A stretch of 64,000 nucleotides of DNA from positions 2,356,001 through 2,420,000 of the forward strand of contig NC_014306.1 of assembly GCF_000196615.1 (NCBI RefSeq), read 5' to 3'. Origin of the DNA: Erwinia billingiae Eb661 (lineage in GTDB: Bacteria; Pseudomonadota; Gammaproteobacteria; Enterobacterales; Enterobacteriaceae). This document shows positions 17,213 to 26,566 of this stretch, piece after piece. The notes under the pieces were generated by a model. It saw only the letters and a list, made by a program, of their open reading frames with translations, searched no databases and had not been told where the DNA came from. Numbering within the stretch: position 1 is the first letter of the stretch; every line of letters begins with the position of its first letter. Made by a program: the position numbers and the translations under genes.

Positions 17213-18532
17213 ATGATTAGCACGATTAAATCCGGGGTTTTATCACGTGTTTTCTACAACAATACCCGTCATTCAAAAGCGACATTAAGTTCGCTGAACG
17301 ACGCCATTGCGATGATCGAATTCACGCCCGAAGGCATTATTTTGAATGCCAATGCGCTGTTTTTAGAAAAGATGGATTACGAGTTGCATGAGGTGATCGG
17401 ACAGCATCACCGGATGTTTTGCCCGCCATCGCTGGTCAGTTCGCCCGAATATGCCCACTTCTGGCAACGGCTGAAACAGGGCGAAAGCTTCAGCAATAAG
17501 TTTCTGCGCATTGCCAAAAACAGCCGTCCCTTATGGCTGGAGGCCAATTACGTGCCGGTGCAGGACCGCAGCGGTCGGGTGATCAAAATCGTTAAGCTGG
17601 CCTCGGACATCACCGACCACATTCTGGATGCGCAGGAACAGCGGGCGATGACCAATGCGATTAACCGCTCAATGGCGGTGATTGCCTTTAACCTGCGCGG
17701 CCAGGTGCTGCGCGCCAATGACAATTTCCTGAAAACCATGGGCTATCAGTCCCATGAAATTATCGGCAAAAATCACAGCCAGTTTTGTACGCCTGAGCTG
17801 GCGAACAGCCGGGAATATGCCGAGTTCTGGAAAAAACTGCGCCGTGGCGACTTTGTTTCCGGGCAGTTTGCGCGCATCAATAAGCAGGGCAAAACCATCT
17901 GGCTGCGCGCCACCTATAACCCGGTATTCGACGAAAACAATCAGCTGTATGAAGTGGTGAAGTTTGCCACCGACGTGTCACCACAGGTGATGAAAAACCA
18001 GCAGGAGCGCGAAGCCGCCGAGCATGCCTATCAGGCCGCGCTGGAAACCAGTGAAAATACCCGCGTTGGCGTGACGGTGATTGAAAACAGCGTGCGAAAA
18101 ATGAATGAAATTGCCAGCGAGCTGCGCAAAGTCTCCAACGATATTAACGGGCTCAGCTCGCAGTCGGCGCAAATTGGGGTGATTGTCGAAACTATCCGCT
18201 CGATTGCCAGCCAGACGAACCTGCTGGCGCTGAATGCGGCGGTGGAAGCTGCACGCGCCGGCACCCATGGCCGCAGCTTTGCGGTGGTTGCCAACGAGGT
18301 GCGCAGCCTGGCGGCCAATATTCATACCGCCAGTCAGGAGATCTCCGGCGTGGTCGATCGCAATCACGAGTTAGCGGCGATGGCGCAGAAGAACATCACC
18401 GCAAACCTGGTGCGTGCCGATGAAGGCGTCCATCTGGTGCGCGAAGCGGGCAACGTGATCGTCGATATTCAGGCCAATTCCTCGCAGGTTGTCGAAGCGA
18501 TCGGCCACGTTACCCACAAACTGACGGATTAA
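17213..18532 (+). CDS. Soluble methyl-accepting chemotaxis protein with two PAS domains (BdlA-like)
   Basis: A 439-residue cytoplasmic chemoreceptor without membrane segments. Two tandem PAS domains are seen at about 25-140 and 147-262, each with the pattern N(A/D)-x-FL-x-x-M(D/G)Y-x-x-x-E(V/I)IG and a following C-P or C-T site, then a linker helix. The signalling tip is at about 330-365 ([43 protein letters not shown]). The layout and size match Pseudomonas BdlA, which controls biofilm dispersal, and energy-sensing PAS receptors binding haem or flavin. No C-terminal CheR pentapeptide is present. The sigma-28-like promoter upstream places it in the motility regulon. Confidence 0.85.
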   Translation: MISTIKSGVLSRVFYNNTRHSKATLSSLNDAIAMIEFTPEGIILNANALFLEKMDYELHEVIGQHHRMFCPPSLVSSPEYAHFWQRLKQGESFSNKFLRIAKNSRPLWLEANYVPVQDRSGRVIKIVKLASDITDHILDAQEQRAMTNAINRSMAVIAFNLRGQVLRANDNFLKTMGYQSHEIIGKNHSQFCTPELANSREYAEFWKKLRRGDFVSGQFARINKQGKTIWLRATYNPVFDENNQLYEVVKFATDVSPQVMKNQQEREAAEHAYQAALETSENTRVGVTVIENSVRKMNEIASELRKVSNDINGLSSQSAQIGVIVETIRSIASQTNLLALNAAVEAARAGTHGRSFAVVANEVRSLAANIHTASQEISGVVDRNHELAAMAQKNITANLVRADEGVHLVREAGNVIVDIQANSSQVVEAIGHVTHKLTD

Positions 18533-18564
18533 GTGGCGCCCGGCGTAATCTCTGGTTATCGACG

Positions 18565-18597
18565 CCTCGCGGTTCATTTTACCGCGAGGTTAATTTT
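18565..18597 (+). terminator. Rho-independent terminator after the chemoreceptor gene
   Basis: Nine-base stem CCTCGCGGT (18565-18573) / ACCGCGAGG (18581-18589), seven-base loop and a TTAATTTT tail. Confidence 0.75.
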
Positions 18598-18734
18598 CGC
18601 GCGGTCTGGTCGATAAAACCGCAATAGTTACAATCAGATACAATAGACTGGTCTCTTATGACGCGTTTCGGTCCATGGCAGCCTTGAGCGGTTTGCTAAA
18701 CTCTCTCAGGTAATTTCAAAAACCGAGGTGAAGA

Positions 18735-19751
18735 GTGAAAATTAAAAGCTACGCAGCTATGCAAGCCGGACAGGCCCTTGAACTGTACGAATACGAAGCA
18801 GGTGCACTGAGTACAGAAGAAGTGGAAGTGGAGGTTGAATACTGCGGCGTCTGCCATTCTGACCTGTCGATGATTGATAATGAGTGGGGCATCTCCAGCT
18901 ACCCGACCATTGCCGGCCATGAAGTGATTGGTCGCGTTTCGGCACTGGGCGAAGCGGCTGCGGGCAAAGGCCTGAAAGTCGGTCAGCGTGTCGGCATTGG
19001 CTGGACGGCGAAAAGCTGTCAGCACTGCGATTCCTGTATCAAGGGTGAGCAGGTTAACTGTGAAAATGGTTCAACGCCGACCATCCTGAATCACGGCGGT
19101 TTTGCTGAAAAACTGCGTGCAGACTGGCAGTGGGTGATCCCGCTTCCGGAAAGCCTGGACGTGGCCAGCGCCGGTCCGCTGCTGTGTGGCGGTATTACGG
19201 TGTTCAAACCGCTGCTGATGAGCAACATCAACGCCATGAGCCGCGTCGCGGTGATTGGGATTGGTGGTCTGGGCCACATCGCCATCAAAATCCTGCGTGC
19301 AATGGGCGCGGAAGTGGTGGCATTCAGCTCAACGCCAGGCAAAAAGCAGTCGATTCTGGATATGGGCGCAGATGAAGTGGTGAACAGCCGCGATCCTGAA
19401 GCCCTGAAAGCGCAGGCCGGACGTTTCGATCTGATCCTCAGCACCGTGGCTGTCGACCTCGACTGGAAACCGTACTTTGACGCGCTGGCGCCACAGGGTA
19501 AATTCCATACCGTGGGTGCAGTGATGAAGCCGTTCCAGGTCAGCGCGTTCGACCTGATTATGGGCGACAAAGCGGTAACGGGTTCTTCTACCGGTTCTCC
19601 GGGCCAGCTGCGCTCTCTGATGAAGCTGGCATCCCGTGCCAACATCGCCCCACAGGTCGAGTTCTTCCCAATGTCGAAAATCAACGACGCGCTGGATCAT
19701 GTCCGCGCCGGTAAAGCGAATTTCCGTGTGGTTCTGAAAGCGGATTTCTGA
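18735..19751 (+). CDS. ahr: NADPH-dependent aldehyde reductase (zinc alcohol dehydrogenase family)
   Basis: Medium-chain zinc alcohol dehydrogenase of 338 residues, closely resembling E. coli Ahr (YjgB), which reduces a broad range of aldehydes to alcohols with NADPH. Seen: catalytic zinc site [17 protein letters not shown] and AGHEVIGRV, structural zinc cysteines [16 protein letters not shown], nucleotide loop [13 protein letters not shown] with FSSTPGK after it, and the family ending [28 protein letters not shown]. It starts with GTG at 18735. It is monocistronic, between two terminators. Confidence 0.9.
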   Translation: MKIKSYAAMQAGQALELYEYEAGALSTEEVEVEVEYCGVCHSDLSMIDNEWGISSYPTIAGHEVIGRVSALGEAAAGKGLKVGQRVGIGWTAKSCQHCDSCIKGEQVNCENGSTPTILNHGGFAEKLRADWQWVIPLPESLDVASAGPLLCGGITVFKPLLMSNINAMSRVAVIGIGGLGHIAIKILRAMGAEVVAFSSTPGKKQSILDMGADEVVNSRDPEALKAQAGRFDLILSTVAVDLDWKPYFDALAPQGKFHTVGAVMKPFQVSAFDLIMGDKAVTGSSTGSPGQLRSLMKLASRANIAPQVEFFPMSKINDALDHVRAGKANFRVVLKADF

Positions 19752-19779
19752 TTCGCGCATAAAAGTTCCTGACATTGTT

Positions 19780-19806
19780 AACCAGCGCACTGTGCGCTGG
19801 TTTTTT
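19780..19806 (+). terminator. Rho-independent terminator after ahr
   Basis: Eight-base stem CCAGCGCA (19782-19789) / TGCGCTGG (19793-19800), extended by AA/TT pairs, with a three-base loop and a T6 tail. Confidence 0.9.
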
Positions 19807-19908
19807 ATTGTCTGAAGCCGGGCATTCACCCGCTATAATCAGTGTTATTGCACTCCCGCGCAGCATTCAGTATGTTGTCCGCCATTCTCACCCGGATCAG
19901 GACATACC

Positions 19909-20256
19909 ATGACCACTCACTCTTCAAATGACCCAATGCATGGCGTAACCCTTGAAGCCGTCGTTCTCGCTTTAGTGGATCGCTTTGGTTGGGCCGAGTT
20001 GGCCAACCGCATCAACATCAACTGCTTCAAAAGCGACCCGAGCGTCAAATCCAGCCTGAAATTCCTGCGCCGCACGCCGTGGGCACGTAAGGAAGTGGAG
20101 GATTTGTACCTTGCCTCGCTGAACGACAAATCTGCCGCGACCACCCGCGCCACAGCAGTGCCGCAATCTGCGCCGGTGCCCGATCACAGCGCGACGCACG
20201 AGCCAGACATCCTCACCGAAGATCCCTGGGCGAACTGGAAAAAGAAAGACCAGTAA
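19909..20256 (+). CDS. VF530 family DNA-binding protein
   Basis: A 115-residue protein. Residues 9-70 carry the VF530 (DUF2132) core: [21 protein letters not shown], then [33 protein letters not shown]. This small all-helical fold was described as a DNA-binding family from structural genomics. The C-terminal 45 residues are a disordered Ala/Thr/Pro tail ending [11 protein letters not shown]. It stands alone between ahr and an oxidoreductase, with no clear operon partner. The biological role is unknown. Confidence 0.85.
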   Translation: MTTHSSNDPMHGVTLEAVVLALVDRFGWAELANRININCFKSDPSVKSSLKFLRRTPWARKEVEDLYLASLNDKSAATTRATAVPQSAPVPDHSATHEPDILTEDPWANWKKKDQ

Positions 20257-20388
20257 ATCAGAGGCTTCTTAGCGCTTAAGGCATGTTCGGGCAAGTGAGC
20301 AGGCATTTATGGCTGATACTCTTTCATTCATCATGGCAACGACCTGACGGTCAGCGCTGGTTTATGACGAATAACGAAAGGATTACCC

Positions 20389-21345
20389 ATGAAAGCTGCA
20401 ATCTACACCTCACCTGGCAAACCTGAAGTCCTCCATATTGCGGACGTTGCCGATCCGGTTCCTGCGGATAATGAACTGTTGATTCGGGTTGAAGCGATCA
20501 GCATTGAGGGGGGTGATCTGGTAAATCGCCGCGAATTTCCTCAGGAAGACCATGCGGTGATCGGCTATTCCGCCGCCGGTGAAATCGTACAAATCGGTAA
20601 AGACGTCAGCGGATTTAGCCTGGGTCAAAAGGTCACGACCTTCTCGTGGAAAGGCTCCCACGCTGAGTTGCGCGCTGTTCCGGCGGGCAACTGTTTTGTG
20701 GTGCCGCATGGACTGGATTTGGGCGTGGCGGCGACTATCCCGGTCAGTGCCGGAACGGCGGCATGGGTTCTGGAACTGGGCGCGCTCAAGGCCGGTCAGA
20801 CCGTGCTGGTGTTAGGTGCCAGCGGTGGCGTGGGCGTGGCGGCAGTGCAACTGGCAGCGAAGAAGGGCGCGCGCGTGATTGGCACCGGCACCCGTGCGGA
20901 AAGCCTGGAAAAACTGCGCGAATATGGCCTGTCTGACGCCATCGTCACCGCCGATAAAACCGCCCATGAGCAGGTTCGCGCACTGCTGGACGGCAAGGGC
21001 GTCGATCTGATTATCGATAACGTCGGCGGCGATGTATTAAATGATGCGCTTCAGGCATTGAACGAAGGCGGACGGGCGGTATTGGTTGGTGTATTCGGTG
21101 GCCGCAAAACGCAAATCGATGCCGGACAATTGCTGATGCGCCGTCAAACGGTGATTGGCTGCCTGCTTGGCCCAATTATGGGTGAGCCGGAACCGCGTAA
21201 ACTGATTGAGGAACTGCTCAACCAGGCGCTTAGCGGCGAACTGAACGTGCCGATTGACGCCACCTTCGCCTTCGCCGATGTGGCCGAAGCCCATCGCCGT
21301 GCAGAAGAGCGCGGCCGCATTGGCCGCGTGGTGATGACCCTTTAG
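20389..21345 (+). CDS. Quinone oxidoreductase-like NADP-dependent dehydrogenase (zinc-free MDR)
   Basis: A 318-residue medium-chain reductase of the quinone oxidoreductase/zeta-crystallin branch. The GroES-like part is at residues 1-120, without the zinc cysteine pattern. The cofactor loop [29 protein letters not shown] is near residue 140, and the C-terminus has the usual [25 protein letters not shown]. Such enzymes reduce quinones or enones with NADPH. Its stop overlaps the convergent acetyltransferase gene by four bases. Substrate unknown. Confidence 0.85.
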   Translation: MKAAIYTSPGKPEVLHIADVADPVPADNELLIRVEAISIEGGDLVNRREFPQEDHAVIGYSAAGEIVQIGKDVSGFSLGQKVTTFSWKGSHAELRAVPAGNCFVVPHGLDLGVAATIPVSAGTAAWVLELGALKAGQTVLVLGASGGVGVAAVQLAAKKGARVIGTGTRAESLEKLREYGLSDAIVTADKTAHEQVRALLDGKGVDLIIDNVGGDVLNDALQALNEGGRAVLVGVFGGRKTQIDAGQLLMRRQTVIGCLLGPIMGEPEPRKLIEELLNQALSGELNVPIDATFAFADVAEAHRRAEERGRIGRVVMTL

Positions 21346-21767
21346 TCAGCCAGATCCTCTTTGGTCAGATAATGTCTCTGCATGCCTCGCTCGGGGAAAT
21401 CCGGCAGAGACATTTTCAGCGCATAGCCGAGTTTCTGGTAAAACGGCAGCGCCTGGAAGCTCATCGTATCGACCTGAACATGCAGGCAGCCCAGCGTCAG
21501 GGCTTCCTGCTCTGCCGCTTGCATCAGTTCACTGCCTAATCCAGAGCCTCTGCTGCTTTCGCTAACCCACAGATAATCAATGCACAGCCAGGGACCTCTT
21601 TTGGTGGCAATAAGCCCGCCGGTCATCTTGCCTTCACTGTCGTGGCGGTAAATCCCCACCTCATGCCACTGGCTGTTACTGAAAAATTGGCGGTTATATG
21701 CACGAAGCCCATCCAGCAATTCTTCACGATCTTTATCGGTAATTTTATGGCTGACGGTCAGTTTCAT
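21342..21767 (-). CDS. GNAT-family N-acetyltransferase
   Basis: A 141-residue acetyltransferase. The acetyl-CoA binding segment reads [29 protein letters not shown], followed by [22 protein letters not shown]. The frame is open further upstream (to 21809), but the ATG at 21767 preceded by AAGGGA gives a protein that begins with the usual first strand. Resembles small general GNAT enzymes of the aminoglycoside-acetyltransferase-like group; substrate not predictable. Confidence 0.8.
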   Translation of the reverse strand: MKLTVSHKITDKDREELLDGLRAYNRQFFSNSQWHEVGIYRHDSEGKMTGGLIATKRGPWLCIDYLWVSESSRGSGLGSELMQAAEQEALTLGCLHVQVDTMSFQALPFYQKLGYALKMSLPDFPERGMQRHYLTKEDLAD

Positions 21768-21839
21768 TGCGGTCCCTTTTTGCTCTGATTTTAAGGCGTT
21801 ATAACACAATAACCCCTCTCCAGATCAATGATCCGCGCC

Positions 21840-22541
21840 TTACCATGGCACCACCTTTCCCTGATAATCCAGATAGTGCAGCCCGCGGCGGCCTTCATAT
21901 TCCGCCATGGTATTGACCAGTGACGGAATGCTTTCACCGATGGTTAACCGCGCGCCGGCACCGCCCATATCGGTACGTACCCAGCCTGGCGCCATCAACA
22001 GCAGCGTTTTGCTGTCATCACTGTGGCGCGCGGCAAAACTGCGCATAAACATATTCAACGCCGCCTTGCTGCCGCGATAGAGTTCGTAATTGCCGTTGGT
22101 GTTATTGGTCAGGCTGCCCTGGCCGGAAGACATCACCGCCAGGGTTCCGTTTTGCTCCACCAAATCCTGAAACGCTTCGATAAAGCGCATCGGGCTGAGG
22201 GCATTGGTGATCATCACGCGAATAAACTCCTCGGTGGACACATCGGCGATGGTTTCTCCGTCCTTGTTTTTCACCCCCGCATTAACAAACAGCATCTCAA
22301 AGCGATGTTCACTGAGGCGTGAGTGCAGATCCTGAACCTCGTCCGGCACGGTGATGTCGACGGTTTCCACTTCAAGCGCATGCGGGAACTGCTCTGCGAG
22401 CATCTCCAGTTTTTCGGTGGAAGCGCTGCGGCCGGTGGCAACCACCTTGCAGCCGCGCTGCAGATACTCTTCGACCAGCGCGAATCCCAGCCCGCGAGAA
22501 GCGCCGACGATCAGCACGGTTTTGGCATGTGATAAAGGCAT
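21840..22541 (-). CDS. Short-chain dehydrogenase/reductase
   Basis: A 233-residue NAD(P)-dependent SDR. The cofactor loop is KTVLIVGASRGLGFALVEEYLQRG at the N-terminus, then NAG as LFVNAGVKN, the catalytic serine in AVMSSGQG and Y-x-x-x-K in YRGSKAALNMFMRSF. The frame extends upstream to 22643, but AGAGGA before the ATG at 22541 and the position of the cofactor loop fix the start. It is transcribed divergently from a LysR-type regulator across 163 bases, so that regulator probably controls it. Confidence 0.85.
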   Translation of the reverse strand: MPLSHAKTVLIVGASRGLGFALVEEYLQRGCKVVATGRSASTEKLEMLAEQFPHALEVETVDITVPDEVQDLHSRLSEHRFEMLFVNAGVKNKDGETIADVSTEEFIRVMITNALSPMRFIEAFQDLVEQNGTLAVMSSGQGSLTNNTNGNYELYRGSKAALNMFMRSFAARHSDDSKTLLLMAPGWVRTDMGGAGARLTIGESIPSLVNTMAEYEGRRGLHYLDYQGKVVPW

Positions 22542-22704
22542 TATGCTGTTCCTCTGAATAAGGCTTCCGGTCAGGGAAGCGAAGACGTTTGCGTCACTGA
22601 GAGAAATATAGACCCGTGACAGACCGGGCGGAAGACGCAGCATTTGCAGTAATAACCTGCATCAAACGCCTTCCCACCGTTTCTGTTGCATGCCAGGATA
22701 GGGC

Positions 22705-23622
22705 ATGACTGATCCCGATCTGAACTTACTGATTGCGTTAGATGTGCTGCTGGCTGAAATCAGTGTGGCTGGCGCTGCGCGTCGGCTTGGCTTAAGTGCT
22801 TCGGCGATGAGCCGCACCCTGAGCCGGCTGCGTGCGGTAACCGGCGATCCGTTACTGGTGCGTGCCGGACGAAAAATGGTGCTGACACCCTATGCCGACG
22901 GCCTGCGCGAACGCACCCATCACGCGGTTTCCGATGCCCGATCGCTGCTGCGACCTTCCACCAACACCTTGCAGTTAGCCACCCTGGAGCGAACCTTTAC
23001 GCTGCGTACCAATGACGGTTTTGTGGAAACGTTCGGTGCGGCATTGATTGCAGCCGCCGCTGCCGTTGCGCCCGGCGTGTGTCTGCGGTTTGCGCCCAAG
23101 CCGGAAAAAAGTGCCGAACCGCTCAGGGAAGGGCTGATTGATATTGAGATCGGCGTACTGGGTGAGATGGGGCCGGAAGTGCGGTTGCAGGCGCTGTTCC
23201 GCGATCGTTTTGTTGGCGTGGTCAGAAAAGGGCATCCGCTGGCGGCAGAAACCCCTGTCAGCAAAGCGCGTTATGTCTCTTTCAGCCATGTGATCGCGTC
23301 ACGCCGTGGGAAGCTACGGGGTCCGGTAGATGACGTGCTGGCCGAGTCCGGCCTGCAGCGGAAAATTGCGGCAGTGGTGCCGGGCTTTTCTGCCGCGCTG
23401 GCGGTAGCTGAAGCGTCCGATCTGGTGGCGCTGGTGCCCGCTTCCTGCCTGAACAACACCATGCTGTCGGGGCGACTGGTTGCCTTTGCGCTGCCGGTGA
23501 AAACGGCAGAGATCACCGTTTCACAAATGTGGCATCCCAGGCTGGATGCGGATGCCGCACATCGCTGGCTGCGCCAACTGCTGCTGAGCGTCTGTCGGCC
23601 GCAAAATACGCTATCGTCCTGA
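22705..23622 (+). CDS. LysR-family transcriptional regulator
   Basis: A 305-residue LysR regulator. The winged HTH is at residues 1-65 (LLIALDVLLAEISVAGAARRLGLSASAMSRTLSRLRAVTGDPLLVRAGRKMVLT), and the effector domain follows from about 90. The HTH start DPDLNLLIALDVLL is of the NodD/PbpR-like branch. It is divergent from the SDR gene at 21840-22541, the classic LysR arrangement, and presumably regulates it; the inducer is unknown. Confidence 0.87.
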   Translation: MTDPDLNLLIALDVLLAEISVAGAARRLGLSASAMSRTLSRLRAVTGDPLLVRAGRKMVLTPYADGLRERTHHAVSDARSLLRPSTNTLQLATLERTFTLRTNDGFVETFGAALIAAAAAVAPGVCLRFAPKPEKSAEPLREGLIDIEIGVLGEMGPEVRLQALFRDRFVGVVRKGHPLAAETPVSKARYVSFSHVIASRRGKLRGPVDDVLAESGLQRKIAAVVPGFSAALAVAEASDLVALVPASCLNNTMLSGRLVAFALPVKTAEITVSQMWHPRLDADAAHRWLRQLLLSVCRPQNTLSS

Positions 23623-23638
23623 GCTGTGGCATACTGCG

Positions 23639-23661
23639 TATAATAAACCGTACGGTTCAGT
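23639..23661 (+). promoter_or_regulatory. Operator O1 and -10 of the TetR gene
   Basis: A TATAAT -10 at 23639-23644 is followed at once by TAAACCGTACGGTTCAGT (23644-23661), whose core AACCGTACGGTT is a perfect 12-base palindrome. The reverse complement matches 17 of 18 bases of the site at 28384-28401 in front of the Pqi-type operon. The operator covers the transcription start, so repression by the adjacent TetR protein is expected. Confidence 0.8.
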
Positions 23662-23723
23662 AATTAATAATGCGGTTCCGATCGTCATCGCATCAAGGCT
23701 CAACCCGTTTTTAAGGAATAATT

Positions 23724-24359
23724 ATGAGAACACTGACAGAGGAAAAACGTCAGGCAATCATTGTCGCGGCTTCCCAACTTTTCCAGGATGTGGGCTACGA
23801 ACGCGCCTCAATGAATGAAGTAGCAAAACGAGCCGGCGGTTCCAAAGCCACGCTGTATAACTATTTCGCTTCGAAAGAAGCGCTTTTTGAAACGGTGGTC
23901 CGCCATCACAGCACCCGCTTTCTGACTGAAGCCGCGTTGCAACTGGTGGCAGAAGAAAACGTTGGCCAGAACCTGGAACAACGGCTTATTCAGTTTGGGG
24001 AAGGGATGTTGAAGGTGCTGGGCGGTGACAATCAGGCGATGCAAATTTACCGCGTGGTGGTCGGTGAAGCGGGGCATTCTGATATCGGCAACCTTTTCCT
24101 CGATGCCGGCATTCGCGAAAGTATGGGCACGCTTGGCCAAGTGATGTCTGAAGCCATGCGGAAAGGTGAGCTGAGTGAAGCCGATCCGATGCTGCGAGCC
24201 CAGCAATTCACGTCGTTAATGAAAGCCGAGATAGACGGTTTCATGCTGCAGCGGGAAATTCCCCAATTCACCTCAGGGCAGATCGCACTGATGGTAACCA
24301 GGGGCGTGAACGTCTTCCTGTACGGCACCCTGGCTGGGCAGGCGGGTCGCCAGTCATAA
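23724..24359 (+). CDS. TetR/AcrR-family repressor of the Pqi-type operon
   Basis: A 211-residue TetR regulator. The HTH is at about 10-55 (QAIIVAASQLFQDVGYERASMNEVAKRAGGSKATLYNYFASKEALFE) and the ligand domain is of the AefR-like C-terminal type (LRAQQFTSLMKAEIDGFML). It is convergent with, and overlaps by six bases, the last gene of the DUF3313-PqiABC operon. Its own operator is repeated in front of that operon, so it very likely represses both units. The inducing ligand is unknown; a membrane-active compound would suit the target. Confidence 0.87.
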   Translation: MRTLTEEKRQAIIVAASQLFQDVGYERASMNEVAKRAGGSKATLYNYFASKEALFETVVRHHSTRFLTEAALQLVAEENVGQNLEQRLIQFGEGMLKVLGGDNQAMQIYRVVVGEAGHSDIGNLFLDAGIRESMGTLGQVMSEAMRKGELSEADPMLRAQQFTSLMKAEIDGFMLQREIPQFTSGQIALMVTRGVNVFLYGTLAGQAGRQS

Positions 24360-24956
24360 GTTTCCCTGTGCCGGACAGGATGCTGTTTGCGTCGACAAGG
24401 TGATTGCGGTCGCTGCAATCTGTTCACTGAGCCGGTTGAGCAGGGTTTGCCACGCCGGGAACAGCGCTGAAACGTCACCCCTTACCGCTTGTGATAAATC
24501 GCTGTGACACAGGGCCTGACGGTTTTCAGGTTTCAGCGTCAGTATCCAGTCAGCCTGCAGGTGGATTTTGTTTCCTGGCCAGCTGTCAAAACGGCGCACT
24601 TTTACCTTCACGGTGACCACGGGCCTGTTCGGCTGATTCGCCAACCCGGCAATATCCTGCGTTGCCAGTCGCTCCGCCAGTTGAGCGGACAGGGCGGTGG
24701 TAAACTCATCAGCCAGCGGGCTTAACCAGCGCTCGTTTTCAAGTATCGCCGCGCCGCTGCTGTTCTCTCTGATCACCACCTGCTGCATATCGAGCTGTGC
24801 CGGCACGATAACCGGCAAAACACTGATATCAAAATGGCTCCGATAAGCGGCGGAAGGCGTGCTGCTCATTAAGGTGTGATAGTGACTATCAGGCGACGTA
24901 CATGCCGCCAGCAGCAGGCATATTCCGGGCAGTAAATATCTCACTCGACCCTCCAT
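24354..24956 (-). CDS. pqiC: PqiC/YmbA-like lipoprotein
   Basis: A 200-residue lipoprotein with a signal peptide ending in the lipobox LLLAACT (Cys about 19). The mature part follows the ABC-type transport auxiliary pattern of PqiC/YmbA: YHTLMSS near the start, ISVLPVIVPAQLDMQQVVIRE, then ENERWLSPLADEFTTALSAQLAERL. PqiC is an outer-membrane lipoprotein that docks the PqiB tube to carry lipids between membranes. The start overlaps the pqiB stop by one base (TAATG). Assigned by motif and operon order. Confidence 0.82.
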   Translation of the reverse strand: MEGRVRYLLPGICLLLAACTSPDSHYHTLMSSTPSAAYRSHFDISVLPVIVPAQLDMQQVVIRENSSGAAILENERWLSPLADEFTTALSAQLAERLATQDIAGLANQPNRPVVTVKVKVRRFDSWPGNKIHLQADWILTLKPENRQALCHSDLSQAVRGDVSALFPAWQTLLNRLSEQIAATAITLSTQTASCPAQGNL

Positions 24957-26566
24957 TACTGTTTCCCTTCTGACTTCGCCTGGCGATCGGCCGCGCGGCC
25001 CTGAATCAACGATTCGGGATGGCGGCTCAGCTGGTCGCTGACATTTCTGATCGCTTTAAACGCCCGTGCCGATTCCTGCAGGGTCTGCACTAACCCCATT
25101 AACAGCGGTGAATCTTCGGAAGTTATGTTCTGAACGTTGTCACTGCTTTTCTGTACCGACAGCAGCAGCGAATTGGCGCCAGGTAAGGTTTGTGTATTGA
25201 CGATGCGCAGGGTTTTGCTCAGTTCGAACAGCGTGCTGTCCAACCGGTTGCCGATCGATTCCAGCGGCATTTTATTGACCTTACCGACGATATCGGCGAG
25301 CTGTTGCTGAATTTCATCCAGTCCGCCGCCGATCGTTGGCAGCATTAACGGCCGGGCATGGCGATCAAACGGGACCTTTGCCGCCTTGGGGAAAAAATCC
25401 AGTGTCAGGGTCAGCTGTCCGGTTAACAGGCTGCTGGCAACGGCTTGCGCCCGTAACCCGTGATCGACCAGATCCTCGGTGAAAACAGCGGCCGCCATTG
25501 CCGGATCGCCTGAAGATTTAGGCAGTTTATTGAGCACGTTGCCCATTCTGGCCGGATAGACCTCAATATCGACCAGCGTGGGGAAACGATAGCCGTGGGG
25601 ATCGTAGTCCAGCGAGACGGCAGAGACCCGGCCGATCCTGACGCTGGCGAACACCACCGGCGCGCCCACCTCCAATCCACGCACCGAGTGTTCAAATCTA
25701 AGGCGAAAAGTCATCTCCTGACCATCTGCGGGCGCCATCGCTTTATCCTGATCGGCGGCCAGCGGGAAAATGGCGGCAGGATTAGCGGGTGCTGATGGCT
25801 GACTGTCCGGCGTGTAAAAGGCGATGCCGCCGGCCATAATGGCGGCCACCGTTTGTGTCTTTAACTGGAAACCGTTACTGCCAACGGAAAGATCCAGCCC
25901 GCTGACGTTCCAGAACCGACTATTGGCGGTGACCAGGCGATCGTAAGGGGCGTCAATAAAGACTCGCAGCTGAACGCCTTTCCCGTCCTCCTGAAGATGG
26001 TAGGAGGCAATGCGGCCAACCTGCACCCGGCGAAAGTAGACCGGCGAACCCACATCCAGCGAGCCCAGATCGTCTGTGTTAAGCAGAAATTGACTGCCGG
26101 GCGTATCGTTGATCACCGAAGGCGGCTGTTCAAGCCCGGTAAATTCGCTGGCATGTTGCGCGGCTTTGCCTTTATCCACGCCGATATAGGCACCGGAAAA
26201 CAAGGTATCAATTCCGCTCACGCCATTGATAGCCACGCGCGGCCGGACGACCCAAAAACGGCTGTCTGCGGCGGTTAAATTCTCTGCATTTTTATTCAGT
26301 CTGACCTGCACCAGCACCTTTGCATCGTCAGAACTTAGCGAAACCGCCTCCACCACACCGACGTTGACCTCTTTGAACTTCACCACGGTTTTTCCCGCCT
26401 CCAGTCCTGAAGCATTGGTGAAGACAACGGTGATCAGCGGCCCTGCGGCCAGATGAGACTGTATGAGCAGGGTTATCCCGATCACCAAAGCCACCATGGG
26501 CACCAGCCAAATCAGATAGGGTTGGCTGCGCAGATAGAGTGGCTCGTCAGTTGGCTGTGCGTTCAT
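24956..26566 (-). CDS. pqiB: PqiB-like MCE protein (intermembrane lipid transport)
   Basis: A 536-residue protein. A single N-terminal transmembrane helix (about 18-37, YLIWLVPMVALVIGITLLIQ) is followed by three MCE/MlaD domains, each with a G-L-x-x-G-x-x-V-x-(F/Y)-x-x-V-x-x-G core (ASGLEAGKTVVKFKEVNVG, DLGSLDVGSPVYFRRVQVG, VRGLEVGAPVVFASVRIG). A helical C-terminus rich in L and N forms the tube-capping coiled region. In E. coli PqiB is a hexameric syringe-like conduit between inner and outer membranes. It overlaps pqiA by four bases. Confidence 0.9.
   Translation of the reverse strand: MNAQPTDEPLYLRSQPYLIWLVPMVALVIGITLLIQSHLAAGPLITVVFTNASGLEAGKTVVKFKEVNVGVVEAVSLSSDDAKVLVQVRLNKNAENLTAADSRFWVVRPRVAINGVSGIDTLFSGAYIGVDKGKAAQHASEFTGLEQPPSVINDTPGSQFLLNTDDLGSLDVGSPVYFRRVQVGRIASYHLQEDGKGVQLRVFIDAPYDRLVTANSRFWNVSGLDLSVGSNGFQLKTQTVAAIMAGGIAFYTPDSQPSAPANPAAIFPLAADQDKAMAPADGQEMTFRLRFEHSVRGLEVGAPVVFASVRIGRVSAVSLDYDPHGYRFPTLVDIEVYPARMGNVLNKLPKSSGDPAMAAAVFTEDLVDHGLRAQAVASSLLTGQLTLTLDFFPKAAKVPFDRHARPLMLPTIGGGLDEIQQQLADIVGKVNKMPLESIGNRLDSTLFELSKTLRIVNTQTLPGANSLLLSVQKSSDNVQNITSEDSPLLMGLVQTLQESARAFKAIRNVSDQLSRHPESLIQGRAADRQAKSEGKQ

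Noticed and set aside
20948..20957. GCCGATAAA inside the quinone oxidoreductase gene, similar to a sigma-28 -10.
   Set aside because: No matching -35 at the required spacing; it encodes ADK in the gene.
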